A stretch of DNA of 64,000 nucleotides, from contig JBMORW010000016.1 of assembly GCA_049322695.1 (NCBI GenBank), positions 124,001-188,000 on the forward strand. The letters are read 5' to 3'. Origin of the DNA: CALGKJ01 sp049322695. GTDB lineage: Bacteria > Bacillota > Clostridia > Lutisporales > Lutisporaceae. Under the pieces are notes generated by a model that was given only the letters and a program-made list of their open reading frames with translations, made no database searches and was not told the DNA's origin. Position numbers and translations under genes: made by a program. Position 1 is the first letter of the stretch; every line of letters starts with the position of its first letter. Shown piece after piece: positions 60,467 through 64,000 of the stretch.

Positions 60467-61156
60467 ATGAAGATTAATTTTCATCGTTCTGGTGCTGAAA
60501 GAAAAGCGCTTGTAGTTGCGATTGGAGAGATACTCGGAATAAAACATGAATATAAAGGTGCGCCTACATTCATTTACAAAATTGACGATTTTCAGGTGGA
60601 TAAAGAAGGCACTCTAATTTTTGACGAATGCATTGTAGGGGAAAAAGCGACCACGCTCCTGGATAGTCTTGAAAGCCTCGGGTTTATATTTGAAAAAACA
60701 GTAAACGAGACACAGGATAACTCGGAAAGTTATGATTTGATTGTTATTGAGATTCTAAAGGAAGGGTTCACAGATGTAGCCCTTAATAATCTAAACAAGC
60801 TTATTGAAAGTAAAGGAGATCTAATAAAAAAGGCCCTCGGTGTAGAGGCACTTCAGATTGAGCAGACTGAAGAAACACTGAGATTTCCTTGGTTTCGATC
60901 TGCGGCAGATGCCGATAAGGTTAAAGCCTACACTCATTTCATCACAGCTATTTGTGATATGGCAAAAAGTCAGAAGAGAATTACTTCAACAGTCAAGGAA
61001 GTGGATAATGAAAAGTACGCTTTCCGTTGTTTCCTTCTAAGGCTTGGATTTATTGGCTCAGAATATAAGATGGAGCGAAAAATTCTCCTCTCAAAACTGT
61101 CGGGCAGCTCTGCTTTCAAAAGCGGAACAGCCAAGCATGAGGAGGTGAGTGAATAA
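60467..61156 (+). CDS. Phage virulence-associated-type protein of unknown function
   Basis: This 229-aa protein of the kind often labelled virulence-related in prophage annotations has a conserved start MKINFHRSGAERKALVVAIG and a middle helical region. Its C-terminal module (181-225; NEKYAFR, LRLGFIGSEY, LSGSSA) recurs at the end of the amidoligase encoded at 61,519. No catalytic motif is recognised. AAAGGTGG sets ATG 60467. It overlaps the DUF4314 gene by one base. Confidence 0.75.
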   Translation: MKINFHRSGAERKALVVAIGEILGIKHEYKGAPTFIYKIDDFQVDKEGTLIFDECIVGEKATTLLDSLESLGFIFEKTVNETQDNSESYDLIVIEILKEGFTDVALNNLNKLIESKGDLIKKALGVEALQIEQTEETLRFPWFRSAADADKVKAYTHFITAICDMAKSQKRITSTVKEVDNEKYAFRCFLLRLGFIGSEYKMERKILLSKLSGSSAFKSGTAKHEEVSE

Positions 61157-61383
61157 TGAATATAATTCACCCAGAAATGCTAAAGCAACTAAAAAGCTAT
61201 TACACTCCAGGAACAAGGGTTATGCTCATAAAAATGAATGACCCTTATACCAAACTTCAGCCTGGAGCTAAAGGTACGGTTACTGGTGTTGATGACATGG
61301 GAACAATCCACGTAAGTTGGGATTCCGGTAGCTCTCTTGGAGTGGCTTTTGGCGAAGATTTATGCAAGAAAATCGAAAAATAA
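61156..61383 (+). CDS. DUF4314 protein
   Basis: This 75-aa DUF4314 protein is an SH3-like beta-barrel predicted from GTRVMLIKMNDPYTKLQPGA, GTVTGVDDMGTIHVSWDSG and the closing FGEDLCKKI. It occurs repeatedly beside amidoligase genes in Firmicutes prophages and could be a binding partner or a substrate of the ligase. GAGGTGAG precedes the ATG. A large hairpin follows the stop. Confidence 0.85.
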   Translation: MNIIHPEMLKQLKSYYTPGTRVMLIKMNDPYTKLQPGAKGTVTGVDDMGTIHVSWDSGSSLGVAFGEDLCKKIEK

Positions 61384-61386
61384 AGT

Positions 61387-61430
61387 ACACACATTCTAAG
61401 CCAAAAATGGCAATAGAATTGTGTGTTTAT
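61387..61430 (+). terminator. Hairpin after DUF4314 gene
   Basis: ACACACATTCTA (61387-61398) pairs with TAGAATTGTGTGT (61414-61426, one bulge), with inner GCC/GGC pairing, then TTAT. It is a probable terminator just before a promoter-like module. Confidence 0.5.
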
Positions 61431-61444
61431 ATCGGATAATTGTC

Positions 61445-61478
61445 TTGCTATATAAGCCTTTTAGAGTGATATATGTAC
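61445..61478 (+). promoter_or_regulatory. Phage promoter-like module, copy 2
   Basis: TTGCTA (61445-61450), 17 bp, GATATA (61468-61473) in GAGTGATATATG, 46 bp before the amidoligase start. It matches the module at 60,405 in spacing and in the GAGTGATATATG core. Confidence 0.5.
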
Positions 61479-61518
61479 ATGTCGAAAGGACAAACACACT
61501 TTAGAAGGAGCGAGAATA

Positions 61519-62418
61519 ATGCTAAGCGCAAAATTTGGGATTGAAATTGAGTTCACAGGGATCACAAGGGAAAAAGCAGCAAAGGTTGCAACAGAATTTT
61601 TGCAAGGCACTTATGCTGAAGGCGGAACCTACTACGATACTAAAAAGGTAACAGCACCGGATGGGCGGGTTTGGAAGTTTATGAGTGACGGGAGCATTAA
61701 CTGCCAAAGAAAAGAAGGTGGAAGAAAAGTAGCCGCAGGCAGAGAGTACAGCGTCGAACTGGTTAGCCCTATTCTTAACTACCGGGAGGACATTGAGACA
61801 CTGCAGGAGTTGGTTAGAAAGCTTCGCAAGGCCGGAGCCTTTACAAATACATCTTGCGGCATTCACATTCACCTAGACGGTGCGGATCATACACCGAGAA
61901 GTATTCGAAACTTCGTAAATATCATCGCGAGCAAGAATGACCTTTTTTATAAAGCACTTCAGATTGCACCAGAGCGAATGCGGTATTGTAAGAATATGGA
62001 CAGCATTTTGGTTGAGAAGATGAACCGCAAAAAGCCTAAGACAATGAGACAAATTGAGGATATCTGGTACGAGGGCTACAGTGAGAGCAGAGGTACTCAT
62101 TATCACAACAGCCGCTACTATTTCCTCAATCTTCACAGCTTTTTTACTGGAAACCATACAGTTGAGCTTAGAGGATTTAACAGCGAGCTTCATGCTGGAA
62201 AGATAAGAAGTTATATTGTTCTAGCACTCGCCATCAACCACCAAGCCTTAACACAAAAGTGTGCATCGGCAAAGAAACCACAGGTGGAGAACGAGAAATT
62301 TGCCATGAGAACTTATTTAAACCGGATTGGTTTCATAGGTGATGAGTTTACAAACTGCAGAGAACATTTGACCGCAGCACTTTCGGGTTCAGCTGCATGG
62401 CGGTTTCGGGCGGCCTGA
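61519..62418 (+). CDS. Amidoligase (COOH-NH2 ligase, glutamine-synthetase/GCS-like fold)
   Basis: This 299-aa phage amidoligase_2-family enzyme is predicted to form amide bonds between a carboxylate and an amine using ATP. Seen: FGIEIEFTGI (metal-binding acidic strand, 6-15), MSDGSI, EYSVELVSPIL, TSCGIHIHLDG and HTVELRGFNSELHAGK. Residues 258-299 repeat the C-terminal module of the 60,467 product. AGAAGGAG precedes the ATG. The adjacent cyclotransferase points to gamma-glutamyl-type chemistry; the substrate is unknown. Confidence 0.88.
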   Translation: MLSAKFGIEIEFTGITREKAAKVATEFLQGTYAEGGTYYDTKKVTAPDGRVWKFMSDGSINCQRKEGGRKVAAGREYSVELVSPILNYREDIETLQELVRKLRKAGAFTNTSCGIHIHLDGADHTPRSIRNFVNIIASKNDLFYKALQIAPERMRYCKNMDSILVEKMNRKKPKTMRQIEDIWYEGYSESRGTHYHNSRYYFLNLHSFFTGNHTVELRGFNSELHAGKIRSYIVLALAINHQALTQKCASAKKPQVENEKFAMRTYLNRIGFIGDEFTNCREHLTAALSGSAAWRFRAA

Positions 62419-62456
62419 GCTGCCCCTAACCCCTAAAGCTTAGAAGGAGGATTATA

Positions 62457-62915
62457 ATGAATAGTAAATTATATCTTGCCTATGGCTCCAATCTTAATCT
62501 GGAGCAAATGGCCAACAGGTGCCCCACAGCCAAGGTGGTAGGCACAAGTAAAATAAATGATTATCGCTTGTTATTTAGAGGGGCACACGCGGGCGCTGTT
62601 GCGACCATTGAGCCATTAAAGGGTCAAAGTGTACCAGTATTGGTGTGGGAAATCACACCGGCTGATGAGGCGGCTCTTGACCGCTACGAAGGATGGCCGT
62701 TCCTTTATCGCAAGGAAACTGTAAAAGTGAAATTAAGCGGCAAAACCGTAAAGGCGATGGTCTACATTATGAACGATGGGAGACCTATTGGTCAGCCAAG
62801 CTGTTATTATTACAGTACAATTTTAGAAGGCTATAAAAGTGCGGGCTTCGATGTGGATATCCTGCGCAAAGCTACAACTGATTCCACCGAATCGGAGGAG
62901 GTAGCCTATGAATGA
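62457..62915 (+). CDS. Gamma-glutamylcyclotransferase (GGCT/AIG2 family)
   Basis: This 152-aa GGCT-like enzyme has the signature YGSNL near the N-terminus (LAYGSNLNLEQMANRCP), the GAHAGAVATIEP strand and the catalytic Glu in LDRYEGWPFLY. Family members release gamma-glutamyl groups as 5-oxoproline. Next to the amidoligase it would reverse or trim the ligase product. AGAAGGAGG precedes the ATG. It overlaps the DUF5049 gene by 8 bp. Confidence 0.9.
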   Translation: MNSKLYLAYGSNLNLEQMANRCPTAKVVGTSKINDYRLLFRGAHAGAVATIEPLKGQSVPVLVWEITPADEAALDRYEGWPFLYRKETVKVKLSGKTVKAMVYIMNDGRPIGQPSCYYYSTILEGYKSAGFDVDILRKATTDSTESEEVAYE

Positions 62916-63096
62916 AGTAATTAAGGAACAAATCCTATCCATTCGAGAAAGCGGAGTCACAAACATGTTTGATGTGAACAGAGTACAGTATGAAGCAAAT
63001 GAACGAGGGTTCTATGAATTGGTAGTCTATTTAATTGACCATAAAGCAAAATACACTCACTTCATACTGACCGGAGAAGTAGATGAAACGAAATAA
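62908..63096 (+). CDS. DUF5049 protein
   Basis: This 62-aa protein of the DUF5049 family (IRESGVTNMFDVNRVQYEA, GFYELVVYLIDHK) is a small helical phage protein that follows amidoligase/GGCT genes in related prophages. Its function is unknown. GGAGGT precedes the ATG. It ends the accessory cassette before a strong terminator. Confidence 0.83.
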   Translation: MNEVIKEQILSIRESGVTNMFDVNRVQYEANERGFYELVVYLIDHKAKYTHFILTGEVDETK

Positions 63097-63114
63097 TTAA
63101 ATATAAGTAGGATA

Positions 63115-63160
63115 AAGGAAAAGAGTCTCTTCAATTGTTTGAGGCTCTTTTCCTTATCTA
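63115..63160 (+). terminator. Strong terminator before the large terminase
   Basis: AAGGAAAAGAGTCTC (63115-63129) and GAGGCTCTTTTCCTT (63141-63155) form a 15-bp stem with one wobble, followed by ATCTATTTT. Confidence 0.8.
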
Positions 63161-63183
63161 TTTTCATAAAAGGGGCGGTGTTT

Positions 63184-64000
63184 ATGCGAAAACTGAAGAA
63201 ATATAAGCCGACCGCCTTTATAGCTGATGGATCATATTACGATAAGGATGCTGCTGATTATGCCGTGTCTTTTATTGAAGCACTCTCCCATACGAAAGGT
63301 TCATGGGCAGGAAAGCCTTTTGAACTCATCGACTGGCAGGAGCAAATAGTCCGTGACTTGTTTGGTACTTTAAAACCTAATGGATACCGACAGTTTAACA
63401 CGGCATACGTAGAAATACCTAAAAAGATGGGAAAAAGTGAGCTTGCGGCGGCTATCGCACTTCTCCTCACTTGCGGTGATGGTGAAGAGCGAGCAGAGGT
63501 ATATGGTTGTGCTGCCGATCGTCAGCAGGCATCCATTGTATTTGAAGTAGCAGCCGATATGGTGCGAATGTGCCCGGCGCTCAATAAACGTGTCAAGCTA
63601 CTGGCGTCAACTAAGCGACTAGTGTACCTACCAACCAACAGCTTCTATCAGGTATTGTCGGCGGAAGCCTACTCTAAGCACGGCTTCAACATACATGGTG
63701 TTGTTTTCGACGAACTCCATACTCAGCCAAACCGGAAACTATTTGATGTCATGACGAAGGGATCTGGTGACGCGAGGATGCAGCCATTATATTTTCTTAT
63801 CACCACGGCAGGGACAGATACCCAGAGCATCTGCTACGAAACACACCAAAAAGCGCTTGATATCATTGAGGGTAGAAAGTATGATCCTACCTTTTATCCT
63901 GTAATCTACGGTGCAAAGGAAGAGGATGACTGGACAGACCCGAAGGTGTGGAAGAAGGCAAATCCAAGCTTGGGAATCACAGTGGGCATCGACAAGGTAA
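63184..64000 (+). CDS. terL: Terminase large subunit, truncated by window end
   Basis: This is the first 272 codons of a large terminase, the packaging ATPase-nuclease. The Walker A-like loop IPKKMGKSE (about 85-93), adenine/Q motif FELIDWQEQIVRDLFG, Walker B GVVFDELH and coupling motif LITTAGT are visible; the nuclease half lies beyond the window. GGGGCGG before ATG 63184 supports the start. Its separation from terS by about 5 kb of accessory genes is a known prophage layout for HNH-P27-type packaging modules. Confidence 0.93.
   Translation, partial: MRKLKKYKPTAFIADGSYYDKDAADYAVSFIEALSHTKGSWAGKPFELIDWQEQIVRDLFGTLKPNGYRQFNTAYVEIPKKMGKSELAAAIALLLTCGDGEERAEVYGCAADRQQASIVFEVAADMVRMCPALNKRVKLLASTKRLVYLPTNSFYQVLSAEAYSKHGFNIHGVVFDELHTQPNRKLFDVMTKGSGDARMQPLYFLITTAGTDTQSICYETHQKALDIIEGRKYDPTFYPVIYGAKEEDDWTDPKVWKKANPSLGITVGIDKV

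Larger units (their letters stand above)
45600..64000 (+). mobile_element. Tailed prophage, early to packaging region (truncated at right edge)
   Basis: This is a co-directional block in phage order: sigma-like regulator, DUF2800, DUF2815, family A polymerase, antirepressor, VirE primase-helicase, VRR-NUC, SNF2 helicase, DUF1492 regulator, HNH, small terminase, accessory genes, large terminase. The left boundary is uncertain (here or just after rlmD at about 36,890); no integrase or attachment repeat is visible. Confidence 0.88.

Overview
The window looks like a chromosomal segment of a low-GC, Gram-positive anaerobe of the class Clostridia (Bacillota). Support is the gene content (rapZ-yvcK-whiA block, UvrC, DnaE-type polymerase, ATP- and PPi-type phosphofructokinases), strong AGGAGG-type ribosome binding sites, T-tailed hairpin terminators and heavy use of AGA/AGG and ATA codons. 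No rRNA or tRNA gene and no CRISPR array was seen.

Region 1 (1-36,883) is ordinary chromosome. It opens with a truncated two-component kinase, its NarL/LuxR-type regulator and an ABC-2 export system (1-4198). Then come uvrC and a cell-envelope/regulation run: PspC protein, PHP protein, orphan solute-binding protein, murB, LacI regulator, second PHP protein, rapZ, yvcK, lepB, whiA, HD-GYP protein. A glycolytic set is spread from 17.5 to 32.8 kb (ROK glucokinase, pgi, ATP-pfkA, PPi-type pfp, pyk). It is interrupted by a large GAF/Hpt/CheA-like/CheX-like signalling protein, a PadR regulator with a membrane partner and a palindromic operator, and dnaE. The region ends with a thioesterase, an M29 aminopeptidase, a DUF1003 protein and a RumA/RlmD-type 23S rRNA methyltransferase. 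Two intergenic gaps (12.5 and 34.6 kb) carry unusual degenerate repeats.

Region 2 (37,081-45,383, minus strand) looks like a defence island of six tightly packed co-directional genes: a small Xre-type regulator, a 412-aa four-cysteine protein, a 79-aa small protein, a DUF2326/YydD-type P-loop ATPase with long coiled coils, and a type III-like modification/restriction pair (mod, res). The first three structural genes match the layout of the ABC-three-component (ABC-3C) conflict systems. Having them in one transcription unit with a type III-like R-M pair is the strongest candidate for an unusual system here. The promoter, with repeated TTTACTAA-type operators, is visible at 45,437-45,465.

Region 3 (about 45,600-64,000, plus strand) is the early-to-packaging half of a tailed prophage, running off the right edge inside the large terminase gene. 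It holds a sigma-like regulator behind a structured leader, a replication set (DUF2800, DUF2815, family A polymerase, VirE-type primase-helicase, VRR-NUC nuclease, SNF2 helicase), an antirepressor whose ribosome binding site is buried in an inverted repeat, a late regulator, an HNH nuclease and the small terminase. An accessory block follows: a phage-borne S-adenosylmethionine synthetase overlapping a ParB-methyltransferase fusion, then a DUF4314/amidoligase/gamma-glutamylcyclotransferase/DUF5049 cassette. Arginine codons shift from AGA/AGG towards CGT/CGA in regions 2 and 3, consistent with transfer. No integrase is visible, so the boundary near rumA is inferred.
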